This document shows positions 1 through 8,239 of a stretch of DNA of 32,105 nucleotides, one piece after another. The notes beneath the pieces are model-generated. The model saw only the letters and a list, made by a program, of their open reading frames with translations, did not search any database and was not told the origin of the DNA. The position numbers and the translations under genes are program-made. Source of the stretch: Rhodospirillaceae bacterium (GTDB lineage: Bacteria; Pseudomonadota; Alphaproteobacteria; GCA-2721365); NCBI GenBank assembly GCA_002721365.1, contig PBKC01000088.1, positions 1 to 32,105 on the forward strand, in the 5' to 3' direction. The first letter of the stretch is position 1; every line of letters begins with the position of its first letter.

Positions 1-654
1 CGGCTGGTGGTATCGGAAAACGGACTCGACGCACTCCGTCAGCATCTCGGCGTCGACTGGACGACCGATGCCTTCGGGATTGAGGAGAAGCCGCGCCAGG
101 AGCTGGAGGCTCTGCTGCCGCCGGGCGCCGTTCACCAGGGCGTCGCCCTGCTGGTCCGGAGACTGCCCAACGCCGCGCTCGACAAGATCGTCGAAGGCGA
201 GGGCCGGTCGCTGATCCTGGTCCTCGATCAGGTCACCGACCCGCAGAACGTCGGCGCGATCCTGCGCTCGGCCGAAGCCTTCGGCGCGGCGGCGCTGGTC
301 ATGCAGGATCGCCATGCCCCGCCTGAAAGCGCGGCCATGGCCAAGGCGGCCTCGGGCGCGCTGGAGCGCGTGCCGGTGGCGCGGGTCGCCAACATCGCCC
401 ACGCGCTCGACCAGATGAAGGCGCATGGCTATTGGTCCGTCGGACTGGCGGCGGAAGCGGACACGGTCCTGAGCGACGTCGACATGGGTCCCCGCATCGC
501 GCTCGTCCTCGGCGCGGAAGGCAGCGGCCTCCGCCGCCTCACCGCCGAACGCTGCGACGTTCTCGCCCGCCTGCCGATGCAGGGCGCGGTCGGCAGCCTC
601 AACGTCTCCAACGCGGCAGCGGTCGCCCTTTACGAATTCTTCCGCCGCCCCTGA
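1..654 (+). CDS. rlmB: 23S rRNA 2'-O-methyltransferase RlmB, TrmH/SpoU family (5' partial)
   Basis: SPOUT-class RNA methyltransferase that by family 2'-O-methylates a guanosine (G2251 in E. coli numbering) in the peptidyl-transferase region of 23S rRNA, using SAM. All three SpoU motifs are visible. Motif 1 is LDQVTDPQNVGAILRSAEA, with the N..G...R core. Motif 2 is VLGAEGSGLRRLT. Motif 3 is LNVSNAAAVALYEFF at the C-terminus, which forms the SAM-binding trefoil knot. The frame is open through base 1 and residues before the GTG at 7 look like normal coding sequence, so the start and most of the N-terminal substrate-binding domain lie outside the window. It ends 77 nt before tRNA-Thr. The TrmH versus RlmB assignment rests on the family sequence pattern; the class is certain. 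Confidence 0.9.
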   Translation, partial: RLVVSENGLDALRQHLGVDWTTDAFGIEEKPRQELEALLPPGAVHQGVALLVRRLPNAALDKIVEGEGRSLILVLDQVTDPQNVGAILRSAEAFGAAALVMQDRHAPPESAAMAKAASGALERVPVARVANIAHALDQMKAHGYWSVGLAAEADTVLSDVDMGPRIALVLGAEGSGLRRLTAERCDVLARLPMQGAVGSLNVSNAAAVALYEFFRRP

Positions 655-731
655 TCTTGTCGCCGGCGACCAGCCCCGCTATCGTCTGAGCCACGGTATG
701 CGCGGACGAACCGCCCGCACCGCCACCTCAA

Positions 732-807
<76 letters not shown>

Positions 808-1035
808 CTTCCGTTCCGATCGCGCGGGTTCCCGCAGACGTCCCCTGGATGCGGGCTCCTGCCGACAGCCTGGCGCGAAACGTCTTCCGCCGGTTCGAGC
901 CGAGAACCCATGCCGATGATGAATAATATGGGTTCGCTACATCAGCAGAGATAATAGAGTTTCCGCCTGATACACATCCATCGGCAGACCCCGCGTGCCT
1001 AGAATGCCGGGACACGCCCACGGAGGATGATCCAC

Positions 1036-2145
1036 ATGACGGCGCCCCAGTTCGAGCCGCTTACCATCAGGGAGATCGAAGCCCGGCCGGTCGTCCTCAA
1101 ACTCCAGCGTCCAGTGGTCGCCCGCATCGCGACCATCGAGGAGTGGCCGCTCATCCTGATCGACCTTCACACCGAAGAGGGCGTCACGGGGCGAAGCTAC
1201 CTCGAGCCGTATGTCGTAAAATCGATGCGGTACCTGGTTCCGGCGCTGCGCGATCTGAGCACCCTTCTGAAAGGCCGGAAGCTGGCGCCATACGAGCTGT
1301 TCGGTGCGGCGCAGAAGTCTCTGCACTTCGTCGGCTACGGCGGACTGTCCATGATCGCGGTCGCCGGCCTGGACATGGCGGTGTGGGATGCCGTGGCAAG
1401 AGCCGCAGGGATGCCGCTGTGCTGCCTGCTCGGAGGGACGGTCGGTCCGGTCAAGGCTTACAACAGCAACGGACTGTGGCTCCGCCGACCAGAAGAGCTG
1501 GCGGAGGAAGCCGTCGAACTGCGCGATGAGGGCGGGTTCTCCGGCCTCAAGCTCCGCATGGGCCGGGACCGTCCGGAGGACGATATCCGGACGGTCGAGG
1601 CCGTGCGCAAAGCGGTCGGCGACGACATGCATCTGATGATCGATTTCAATCAGGGGCTCGACATGGCCGAGGCCATGCGGCGCTGCGACCTGATCGACGA
1701 CCTCGGCCTCGACTGGATCGAGGAGCCCGTCGTCTACGACAATCTCGAAGGCTTTGCGCGCCTTGCTGCGCAACTGAAGACCCCCATTCAGATCGGCGAG
1801 AACTTCTACGGCCCCCGCGACCTCCACCTCGCCCTTCAGATGAAGGCGTGCGATCTGGTGATGCCGGACTTCATGCGCATCGGCGGCGTGACCGGGTGGA
1901 TGCGGGCGGCAGCAATTGCCGGTGCCTGCGGAGTACCCATGTCCACACATCTCTATCCGGAGGTCGGGGCTCACGTCATGCGCGTGACCGAGACGGCCCA
2001 CTGGCTGGAATGGCAGAGCTGGGCCGATCCCGTTCTCCAGAAGCCGTATGAGATCAGGGAAAGCCACCTGCACATCCTCGACACGCCCGGCATCGGATTG
2101 GAGTGGGACGAAGAGGTGGTCGCCGCTCACCGTTTCGAACTCTGA
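1036..2145 (+). CDS. Mandelate racemase/muconate lactonizing enzyme family protein, probable acid-sugar or hydroxyacid dehydratase
   Basis: 369-residue enolase-superfamily TIM-barrel enzyme of the mandelate racemase (MR) subgroup. These enzymes abstract the alpha-proton of a carboxylate on a Mg2+ ion. Residues line up with Pseudomonas putida MR at a constant offset of 8: metal ligands D203 (IDFN), E229 (WIEEP) and E255 (GEN), the D278/H305 dyad (MPD; STHLYPE) and E325 (AHWLEW). The KxK motif reads K172-L-R174, so the second catalytic Lys (MR Lys166) is Arg. This makes simple two-base mandelate racemization less likely and favours one-base dehydration by the His-Asp dyad. Start chosen at ATG 1036, 9 nt after GGAGG (1022-1026); the ATG at 1027 abuts that ribosome site. 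The dehydrogenase gene 104 nt downstream fits a small hydroxyacid catabolic unit. The substrate cannot be named. Confidence 0.88.
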   Translation: MTAPQFEPLTIREIEARPVVLKLQRPVVARIATIEEWPLILIDLHTEEGVTGRSYLEPYVVKSMRYLVPALRDLSTLLKGRKLAPYELFGAAQKSLHFVGYGGLSMIAVAGLDMAVWDAVARAAGMPLCCLLGGTVGPVKAYNSNGLWLRRPEELAEEAVELRDEGGFSGLKLRMGRDRPEDDIRTVEAVRKAVGDDMHLMIDFNQGLDMAEAMRRCDLIDDLGLDWIEEPVVYDNLEGFARLAAQLKTPIQIGENFYGPRDLHLALQMKACDLVMPDFMRIGGVTGWMRAAAIAGACGVPMSTHLYPEVGAHVMRVTETAHWLEWQSWADPVLQKPYEIRESHLHILDTPGIGLEWDEEVVAAHRFEL

Positions 2146-2212
2146 AGTCCCTGGGAGGCCCGCCAAGCACGGCCTGTCGCAGCGGGTGCACGAGGCGATC
2201 GTCCGATGTAGT

Positions 2213-2235
2213 TTGTCCCGAAATCGTCGCGACAA
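2213..2235. promoter_or_regulatory. Imperfect inverted repeat before the dehydrogenase gene, candidate operator or hairpin
   Basis: TTGTCCCGA, AATCG, TCGCGACAA: nine-base arms with one mismatch around a five-base centre. It ends just before the GGGGAGG ribosome site of the gene at 2250. Position and symmetry suit a repressor site (a GntR- or LacI-like protein) or a leader hairpin. No matching regulator gene lies in the window. Confidence 0.35.
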
Positions 2236-2249
2236 TGGGGAGGTAGCAC

Positions 2250-3131
2250 ATGCCGGCGGAAAAGATCGGCTATATCGGGCTCGGGTTCATGGGAACGCCC
2301 ATGGCCAAACGGCTGGTCGAGGCCGGCTATGAAGTGACTGTCTGGGGACGGACGGCGAGCAAGGTCGAGCCGGTGGTTGCGGCCGGCGCCAAGCGCGCCG
2401 ATACGGCGGCCGATCTCGCGCGGGCATGCGACATCATCTTCCTATGCGTCTCCGACACCGACGCGGTAACCAAGGTCGTCTTCGGCCCCGACGGGGTCGC
2501 GGCGGGGGCCGGCAAGGGCAAGATCCTGGTCGACATGTCCTCGATCAAGCCCGAGGCGACGCAGGAAATGGCGAAGCGCCTTAAGGACGAGACCGGGATG
2601 GCCTGGATCGATGCCCCGGTTTCGGGCGGCGTGGTCGGGTCCGAGAACGGAACGCTGACCGTTATGGCCGGCGGCGAACAAGCCGATTTCGATGCGGTGA
2701 AGCCGGTGGTCGACCACCTCGCCAAGCGCTTCACCCTGATGGGACCCAACGGCGCGGGCCAAGCGACCAAGCTGATCAACCAGGCGATCGTTGGCTGCGC
2801 CATCGTCGTCCTGGCGGAAGTGACGAGTCTCGCCCAGCGCTCGGGCATCGACGCGGCACGTATCCCGGAGGCGCTGGCGGGCGGACGCGCGGACTCCCTG
2901 CCGCTGCAGCAATTCATGCCGAAAATGGCGAAGGGGGATTTCTTCCTCGAATCCTACATGCACACGATGCTGAAGGACCTCGACTCGGTCCTCGACGCCG
3001 CCCGCGAGGTCGCCGCGACCATGCCGCTCACCTCCACCGCCACGCAGATGTTCCGCCTGATGGCCCAACGCGGCATGGCGGAGGAGGACATCACCGCGAT
3101 GGTGAAGCTCTACCGCGAAGGGCCGCTATGA
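2250..3131 (+). CDS. NAD(P)-dependent beta-hydroxyacid dehydrogenase (3-hydroxyisobutyrate dehydrogenase/GarR family)
   Basis: 293-residue cytosolic reductase of the beta-hydroxyacid dehydrogenase family (3-hydroxyisobutyrate, tartronate semialdehyde or glyoxylate/succinic semialdehyde type). The N-terminal Rossmann motif is G10-L-G-F-M-G15. R34-T35 after the second strand, in place of an acidic residue, suggests NADP(H) preference. The substrate loop is DAPVSGG (121-127, S125), the catalytic region K174-L-I-N177, and the KDLD helix motif is at 242-245. ATG 2250 follows GGGGAGG with six bases between. The mandelate racemase-like gene upstream recalls acid-sugar pathways, in which a dehydratase product is finally reduced by a GarR-type enzyme; that link is inferred. 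Its TGA overlaps the ATG at 3128 (ATGA). Confidence 0.9.
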   Translation: MPAEKIGYIGLGFMGTPMAKRLVEAGYEVTVWGRTASKVEPVVAAGAKRADTAADLARACDIIFLCVSDTDAVTKVVFGPDGVAAGAGKGKILVDMSSIKPEATQEMAKRLKDETGMAWIDAPVSGGVVGSENGTLTVMAGGEQADFDAVKPVVDHLAKRFTLMGPNGAGQATKLINQAIVGCAIVVLAEVTSLAQRSGIDAARIPEALAGGRADSLPLQQFMPKMAKGDFFLESYMHTMLKDLDSVLDAAREVAATMPLTSTATQMFRLMAQRGMAEEDITAMVKLYREGPL

Positions 3132-3526
3132 GGACGGAAACCGAGCGTCATTGTGAGGTGCGTAGCGACGCGGCAATCCAAACGACCGGTACCGGGTTGC
3201 TTCGCCATCGGCTCGCAATGACGATGATGGGGGGTTTCTTCGCCCTGCTCCCTGTTGCCGAACCGGTCCAGGCCGGGGAGCGGACAAGGCTGTGGGACGA
3301 AAGCCGCGACTTCGCCTATTGCGCGCGGATGGCGCTCGAATCGGCGATGCACGTTTCCTACCCGGTCGAGTGGGTCGACCGAATGGCGGTCGAGACCTGC
3401 TTCGACAAAGGTCGCGCGGAGGGGCTCGACGAACCCGCCATGCGCCAGATCATGGCGGAAGCCTTGAGCAAGTTCATCAAGCCCCCGGTCTACAACGACT
3501 ACGACCCGCGAACCTTCGGACAGTAG
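3128..3526 (+). CDS. Small secreted hypothetical protein with repeat-derived 5' end
   Basis: The frame is open from ATG 3128, overlapping the preceding TGA as ATGA, which would couple translation. However, codons 7-31 lie in a palindromic intergenic repeat (3146-3223), giving the HCEVRSDAAIQ-type peptide usual for such repeats. A second candidate start, ATG 3218, lies at the repeat's right edge and gives MTMMGGFFALLPVAEPVQA, a short signal-like segment before GERTRLWDES, but no clear ribosome site precedes it. The mature part (about 80 residues) has two cysteines (ARM-preceding C and ETCF) that could pair in the periplasm, and ends KPPVYNDYDPRTFGQ. The family is not recognised and no function is proposed. 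The 3' end converges with the next gene, 10 nt away. Confidence 0.6.
   Translation: MRTETERHCEVRSDAAIQTTGTGLLRHRLAMTMMGGFFALLPVAEPVQAGERTRLWDESRDFAYCARMALESAMHVSYPVEWVDRMAVETCFDKGRAEGLDEPAMRQIMAEALSKFIKPPVYNDYDPRTFGQ
3146..3223. repeat. Palindromic intergenic repeat family A, copy 1
   Basis: Left arm begins CGTCATTGTGAGG and right arm ends GGCTCGCAATGACG, with GGCAATCC and GGGTTGCTTCGCC facing each other inside. The same element occurs at 30241-30319, and a shortened one at 25715-25749. This copy lies in the reading frame opened at 3128. Confidence 0.8.
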
Positions 3527-3536
3527 CCGGCGGCCC

Positions 3537-4196
3537 TCAGTCGTCGGTCGAGACGATCTCCCACGCCCCGTCCGGCTGCTGGCAGGCGGTACCGAAAGCC
3601 TGCTCGGTCCGGCCGCCGATCGTCACCGTCTGCTGGAATTCGCGGCAGTAGCGGCCGGTGCTCGACCAGCCGTCGCGGAGCACGGTAACCGCCCCTGAAG
3701 CGCCCCGCTCGTTCCACCGGATCGTGTCGCCGACCCGTGCCTGAGCGGCGGCGATCTGGGCGTTCTCATGAGCGCGTTGTGCGGCGTCATCCAGCGTATC
3801 GAGCAGCTTCAGGGTGATCGCCGCGAAGGAAAGCCACTTGTAGGCATCGTCGTCGGTCCGGTACCAGCCATAGCCCGGATGGCGATGGCGGTGGGGCTTC
3901 ACCACCGGCCGCAGTACCACGACCCGTCCGTTGCCACGGCGCCAGTGCCCGTTGGGGACGACGACGCGCCTGTCGTCATGGCGGTACTCGCGGTGGTCCC
4001 ATCTCTTGCGGTGATCGCGATCATGCCCCCGTCTGTCGTCGTGACGGTCGCGATCGTAACGGCCGCTGTCGTGGCGATGATCCCTGGGGCCATCCTTCCA
4101 GCCGCCACGGTCGGCATAGGCGGACGTGGTGGCGCCGACGAGAATGCCGGCGGCCGCGGCAAGGGCGGCAACAGATTTCAGAAGACGGTTCGGCAT
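3537..4196 (-). CDS. RT0821/Lpp0805-type surface antigen-like periplasmic protein with His/Asp/Arg-rich region
   Basis: 219 residues. The N-terminal signal peptide (KSVAALAAAAGILVGATTSAYA, cleavage near residue 28) points to export. Residues about 38-77 are dominated by H, D and R (for example DRDHRKRWDHREYRHDDRR), an acidic-basic low-complexity tract that could bind metal or polyanions. Residues 155-217 match the C-terminal pattern of the 17-kDa/RT0821 surface antigen family: WNERGASGAVTVLRDG, then YCREFQQTVTIGGRTEQAFGTACQQPDGAW. The two cysteines C184 and C205 could form a disulfide. The start is ATG 4196, preceded on this strand by GGGAGG. A 7-bp inverted repeat (4224-4230 with 4244-4250) lies in the probable leader. 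The function of the family is unknown. Confidence 0.8.
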   Translation of the reverse strand: MPNRLLKSVAALAAAAGILVGATTSAYADRGGWKDGPRDHRHDSGRYDRDRHDDRRGHDRDHRKRWDHREYRHDDRRVVVPNGHWRRGNGRVVVLRPVVKPHRHRHPGYGWYRTDDDAYKWLSFAAITLKLLDTLDDAAQRAHENAQIAAAQARVGDTIRWNERGASGAVTVLRDGWSSTGRYCREFQQTVTIGGRTEQAFGTACQQPDGAWEIVSTDD

Positions 4197-4392
4197 GGTG
4201 AAACCTCCCGAAGCTGGTTATCACCCGGCACGCCCTCGAGGACTGCCGGGCCCTGCTTCGAAGGTGCTGCCCGCCCCGGACTCGGTCAAACGACCGATTG
4301 TTACGGTCTGTGACACGAACCGCCGCTGACACGCTCTGTTACAAATTTCCCTGCCGGGCGGTATCGGGCCCCGCAGGGCCGGCGATCGGGTC

Positions 4393-5709
4393 TCAGTCGG
4401 CGGCGGTCACCCGCCACACCCGATTACCGACATCGTCCGCGACCAGCAGGGCGCCGGTCGAGTCAATCGCCACGCCGACCGGCCGGCCATAGGCGTCGCC
4501 CTCCTCGCTGAGGAACCCGGTCAGGACATCCAGCGGCTCGCCCGCCGGCATGCCGCCCTCGAACGGCACGAAGATGACCTTGTAGCCGCTATGGGGGTCG
4601 CGGTTCCACGAGCCATGCTGCCCGACGAACACGCCTGCAGAGAAGCGTGCCGGCAACTCGTTGCCCTCGGCGAAGGTCAGCCCGAGCGACGCGGTATGCG
4701 GCCCCAGCGCGTAGTCCGGCACGATCGCGCTTTCGACCAGCTCGGGCCGTTGCGGCTCGACGCGCTCGTCCACATGCGCGCCGTAATAGCTGTAGGGCCA
4801 ACCGTAGAAGCCGCCGTCCTGCACCGACGTCATGTAGTCGGGGACGAGATCGCTGCCGAGCTCGTCCCGCTCATTGACTGAGACCCACAGGGCGCCCGTC
4901 TCGGGCTGGAAGTCCATGCCGACCGGGTTGCGGACGCCGGAGGCATAGACCCGGTGTTCGCCGGTCTCCGGGTCGATCTCCCAGATGGCCGCCCGCCCCT
5001 CCTCCGCAGCCATACCGTTCTCGGCCACGTTGCTGTTCGAGCCGATGCTGGCGTAGAGCATTGCGCCGTCGGGGCTCGCGACCAGGTTCTTGGTCCAGTG
5101 ATGATTGATGGGACCGGCCGGAAGGGCGGTGACGGTCTCGCCCTCGGCCTTGATCTCGGTCTGCCCTTCCTCATAGGGGAAGCGGACCACGGCGTCGGTG
5201 TTGGCGACGTAGAAGTCGTTCCCGACCAGCACCATGCCAAAGGGCGAGTTCAATCCGTCGAGGAAGACCGAGCGAGTCTCGACCACCCCGTCGCCATCGG
5301 CGTCGCGAAGCAGGGTGATGCGGTTCGCGCTCGGGACGGCGGCGCCGGCGCGCTCCATGACCTTGCCCATGATCCAGCCCCGGATTCCGCCCCCGTCCTC
5401 GGGCTTGGGCGGGGCGTTGGTTTCCGCCACCAGCACGTCGCCGTTGGGAAGACCATAGAGCCAGCGGGGGTGGGACAGGCCTTCGGCGAAAGCAGCCACC
5501 GCCAGTCCTTCGGCAGGCTGCGGCTTGGTCCCGGCGGGCCAACGGTCGGCCGGAGCGATGTTGACGGTCGGGATCAGGGTCTCGTTCGGCGGCGGCAGGG
5601 ATGGGTCGGGGCCCATGCCGGCGGCGACCGGCAGGTTCGCTTCCTCGCCGCATCCGGCGAGGGCGAGCGCCGCCAAGACGGCAGCCGACAGTGGAACGGC
5701 GGTTTTCAC
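4393..5709 (-). CDS. L-sorbosone dehydrogenase-family PQQ-type beta-propeller lipoprotein
   Basis: 438 residues from a GTG start at 5709, preceded on this strand by GGGAGGGA with about eight bases between. The longer frame up to 5892 has no good ribosome site and an Arg-rich, repeat-derived translation. The N-terminus is a lipoprotein signal, with lipobox LAGC and acylated C20. The rest matches the soluble aldose/sorbosone dehydrogenase propeller family: [66 protein letters not shown] and [16 protein letters not shown]. Members oxidise sugars or aldehydes in the periplasm with PQQ. The cofactor and substrate here are inferred from family membership; many members are uncharacterised. No PQQ biosynthesis genes are nearby. 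Confidence 0.85.
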   Translation of the reverse strand: MKTAVPLSAAVLAALALAGCGEEANLPVAAGMGPDPSLPPPNETLIPTVNIAPADRWPAGTKPQPAEGLAVAAFAEGLSHPRWLYGLPNGDVLVAETNAPPKPEDGGGIRGWIMGKVMERAGAAVPSANRITLLRDADGDGVVETRSVFLDGLNSPFGMVLVGNDFYVANTDAVVRFPYEEGQTEIKAEGETVTALPAGPINHHWTKNLVASPDGAMLYASIGSNSNVAENGMAAEEGRAAIWEIDPETGEHRVYASGVRNPVGMDFQPETGALWVSVNERDELGSDLVPDYMTSVQDGGFYGWPYSYYGAHVDERVEPQRPELVESAIVPDYALGPHTASLGLTFAEGNELPARFSAGVFVGQHGSWNRDPHSGYKVIFVPFEGGMPAGEPLDVLTGFLSEEGDAYGRPVGVAIDSTGALLVADDVGNRVWRVTAAD

Positions 5710-5747
5710 GATCGATCTCCCTCCCGGGCTCTCGCTGGAGCGCGGCC

Positions 5748-5778
5748 GCCTCACGCCGAAACGGAAGAAGCGTGAGGC
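5748..5778 (-). terminator. Hairpin downstream of the PEP-CTERM gene, possible terminator
   Basis: GCCTCACGC (5748-5756) and GCGTGAGGC (5770-5778) form a nine-base-pair stem with a 13-base loop. GCGTGAG units continue to 5789, so it may also be a short dispersed repeat. It lies between two minus-strand genes. There is no T-tract, so termination is uncertain. Confidence 0.35.
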
Positions 5779-5912
5779 GTGAGGCGTGAATCGGCCCCCG
5801 CTCCTTCGGATCTCGATCCAGGAACAGAGAAGGCATGGCCGATGTTGCAGTCCCCCAACGCGAAAACGGCGGCCGAAGCCGCCGTTCATCACCGTGCCCG
5901 GTCGTGGAGCGG

Positions 5913-6743
5913 TCAGACCGCCCGGCTGCGGTTCCGCATAGCGCCCAGGCCGAGGACACCGGCCCCGAGCAAGGCGAGGCTCGCCGGCTCAGGCACGGCA
6001 TTCGGCACCGGCGTTCCCCGAAGCTCGATCTCGTAGGAACCCTGGACGCCATGGTCGGCCATGATGAACTGCAGATAGTGCGTGCCGCCCGCGAGGTCGT
6101 CGAGCGCCGCACCCCATTCCCACATCCCCGACCCACCCGGCTGGGTCGAGCCGAAGATGAAGTCGCCGTCCAGCCAAACGAACATGCCGTTGTCGAAGCC
6201 GAGGCGCAGTTCAACGTCGGTCCACAGGTCGACATTGATGTCGAAGGCGTAGACGACCGCGAGCTCGGTATTGACCGCCGGTCCGTTGGGGATGTCGCTG
6301 GTAAGCGTCGACCATCCGTTGCCGGTCGGGATGGCATTGCCGAGAAGCTCGCTCGCCGCCTGTTGCAGCGCCAGCGACGCACCGGAGAAGTCCGGGGCGT
6401 CCGCCGTGTAGTCGAGCTCGGTCGGCAGCAGGTTGGGATCGCCCTGAGAAACGTTGGCGGCCGGGAAGTAACGCTTGCCGTTCTTTCCATTGGCCGCGAC
6501 GTCGTTCATGTAGGGGTCGGTGGCGATGTCGCCCAGCGACTTGTAGACGCCGACCGTATCGGTCGCCGCGGCGCCCGGCCGATTGCTGACCAGGATCTGG
6601 CGGCCGTCGAACGGCGTGGAGAACGGGGAGTGCGCATCATCGCCCGGCGCATAGAACACTGGCGCGGCCGATGCCGAACCGACGCCGCCCGCTGCCGCCA
6701 AACCGGCCACAATGGCCGCACAAAAACTCGGAAACCTTTTCAT
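5913..6743 (-). CDS. PEP-CTERM sorting domain-containing exported protein
   Basis: 276 residues from ATG 6743, which gives an ordinary Sec signal ([20 protein letters not shown], cleavage near ASA-AP); the frame extends 13 codons further upstream without support. The last 27 residues are a PEP-CTERM signal: [19 protein letters not shown], a hydrophobic helix, then the basic tail RNRS. Such tails are recognised by exosortase in bacteria that export polysaccharide or matrix. The body contains [31 protein letters not shown] and [14 protein letters not shown], resembling beta-sandwich lectin or PA14-like surface domains. No exosortase gene lies in the window. It follows a phospholipase-D-family gene on the same strand 104 nt upstream. 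Confidence 0.85.
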   Translation of the reverse strand: MKRFPSFCAAIVAGLAAAGGVGSASAAPVFYAPGDDAHSPFSTPFDGRQILVSNRPGAAATDTVGVYKSLGDIATDPYMNDVAANGKNGKRYFPAANVSQGDPNLLPTELDYTADAPDFSGASLALQQAASELLGNAIPTGNGWSTLTSDIPNGPAVNTELAVVYAFDINVDLWTDVELRLGFDNGMFVWLDGDFIFGSTQPGGSGMWEWGAALDDLAGGTHYLQFIMADHGVQGSYEIELRGTPVPNAVPEPASLALLGAGVLGLGAMRNRSRAV

Positions 6744-6847
6744 CGATTGCCCCGGATAAGGACGTCTCAGTCGGCCGACCATCGGCCTTCGCAGAGGAAT
6801 GATCCGGGAAAGACCTTAATTCCGAATGAAGGACCGAAAGGACGGCC

Positions 6848-8005
6848 TTAGAATTCACGGCGAAAAGGCTGCATGGCGGTCTCGAGCAGGCGCTGTCCGA
6901 TACCACGGTCCTTCCAGGCGTCCAGATCGATGTCCTGGCAGTGCGCCAAGTCTTCGTCGAAATGACGGTCGAGGACCGCGACCGTTTCCGGATGAGACAC
7001 GACGACCGCCACCTCGTCGTCCTGCCGCATAGAACGTTCGTTGGCGTTGGGGGAGCCGATACAGGCAAGCTCACCGTCCACGGTGACGATCTTGGTGTGC
7101 AGCATCGTCTTCTCGTAGCTGCGGATGTCGACCCCGCCCTCCAGCAACGCCCTGTATTCCGCCTCGCCGGCGAGCTGGGACACCCGCTGGTCGGAATGTG
7201 CCCCGGGCAGCATGATCTGCACCGTCACACCGCGCCCGGCCGCGTCGACGAGATGCTGCACCATGTCGTCGTCGGGGACGAAATAGGCGGTGGCGATGCG
7301 AAGCTGCTTCCTGGCGATCTCGCTCATCAGGTCGAACAGCGTGGTGACGTCGCTCCAGGCGATCGAAGCTGTCGAGCGAACGATCTGAAGACGCGCCTCG
7401 CCGGCCCGTTCGAGACGCGGCACATGATCGGCGAGCGAGCGCATCTCGCCGCCCGATTCCGCCCAATTGCCGAGAAAGGCTCCGCGGAGACCGTGGACAG
7501 CGGGGCCGGTGATCCGGAAATGGCTGTCGCGCCATTCCGTCACGTCGCGTGCATCGCCCTCCCATTCCGAGGCGATCCCTACACCGCCCGTGAACCCCAC
7601 CCGCCCGTCGACGATGAGGATCTTGCGATGGGTGCGGTTGTCGATCGTCCAGACACGCCACGTTTCCAGAGGACGGAACCAGCGTACGTCCACGCCGGCC
7701 TCGGTCATGGTTTCAATCAACGTGTCGCGCATCGGCCGGGCGCCGAAGCTGTCGAGCAACACCCGGACCGCCACGCCGGCCCGCGCGCGGTCGGCGAGCG
7801 CTTCGGCAAAGCGGACGGCGATGTCGCCCTGCCAATAGACGAATGTCAGGAACTCGATGCTCTCGCGCGCCTCGCGAATGGCGTCAAGCATCGCTGGAAA
7901 GATTTCAACGCCGTTCTTGAGGACGTCGATACGATTTCCGTCAAAGAAAGGGATGCCGAGCAGCCCTTCGAGAACAAGTTCTTTGTCGGGAGACTGTGCG
8001 GTCAT
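6848..8005 (-). CDS. Phospholipase D-family phosphatidyltransferase, cardiolipin synthase-like (ClsB type)
   Basis: 385 residues with two HKD catalytic motifs: H126-R-K128 and D133 (THRKILIVDG), and H303-T-K305 and D310 (LHTKIVTVDG). The second is followed by GSPNANERSMRQDDE, the usual GSxNxxxRS tail. Two such motifs form one active site, in which a His makes a covalent phosphatidyl intermediate. Cardiolipin synthases condense two phospholipids this way. No N-terminal transmembrane helices are present, so it resembles ClsB rather than ClsA. ATG 8005 is the first Met. It diverges from the RND efflux operon across about 234 nt (8006-8239), which must hold both promoters. Substrate specificity within the PLD superfamily cannot be read from the sequence. 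Confidence 0.87.
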   Translation of the reverse strand: MTAQSPDKELVLEGLLGIPFFDGNRIDVLKNGVEIFPAMLDAIREARESIEFLTFVYWQGDIAVRFAEALADRARAGVAVRVLLDSFGARPMRDTLIETMTEAGVDVRWFRPLETWRVWTIDNRTHRKILIVDGRVGFTGGVGIASEWEGDARDVTEWRDSHFRITGPAVHGLRGAFLGNWAESGGEMRSLADHVPRLERAGEARLQIVRSTASIAWSDVTTLFDLMSEIARKQLRIATAYFVPDDDMVQHLVDAAGRGVTVQIMLPGAHSDQRVSQLAGEAEYRALLEGGVDIRSYEKTMLHTKIVTVDGELACIGSPNANERSMRQDDEVAVVVSHPETVAVLDRHFDEDLAHCQDIDLDAWKDRGIGQRLLETAMQPFRREF

Positions 8006-8239
8006 GAATGCGATTTCACTCCGTTACCCATCCGAAGGCTGGAACGATTGGCACCGAGGAAACGGTTGCAGCGGACATTGATGAACCATGCCGACATCGC
8101 ATTTACATCGGATGGCCCCTGACGGATGATCGGGAGACACTCGTTCCCGTTCTCAGGACCAACAGGCTACGACCGGTCGCCCGTCAGGACGGCCAGTGCG
8201 GCAACCGGAATGCCGGTGCCGGTGACGACGAGGGGAAAA

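Noticed and set aside
937..2235. 432-residue open frame on the minus strand across the mandelate racemase-like gene
   Set aside because: Antisense shadow in high-GC DNA: His/Arg/Asp-rich composition, no family motif, and the plus-strand protein has full catalytic motifs.
4954..5775. 273-residue plus-strand frame opposite the sorbosone dehydrogenase-like gene
   Set aside because: Antisense shadow; the minus-strand protein has lipobox, propeller motifs and a good ribosome site.
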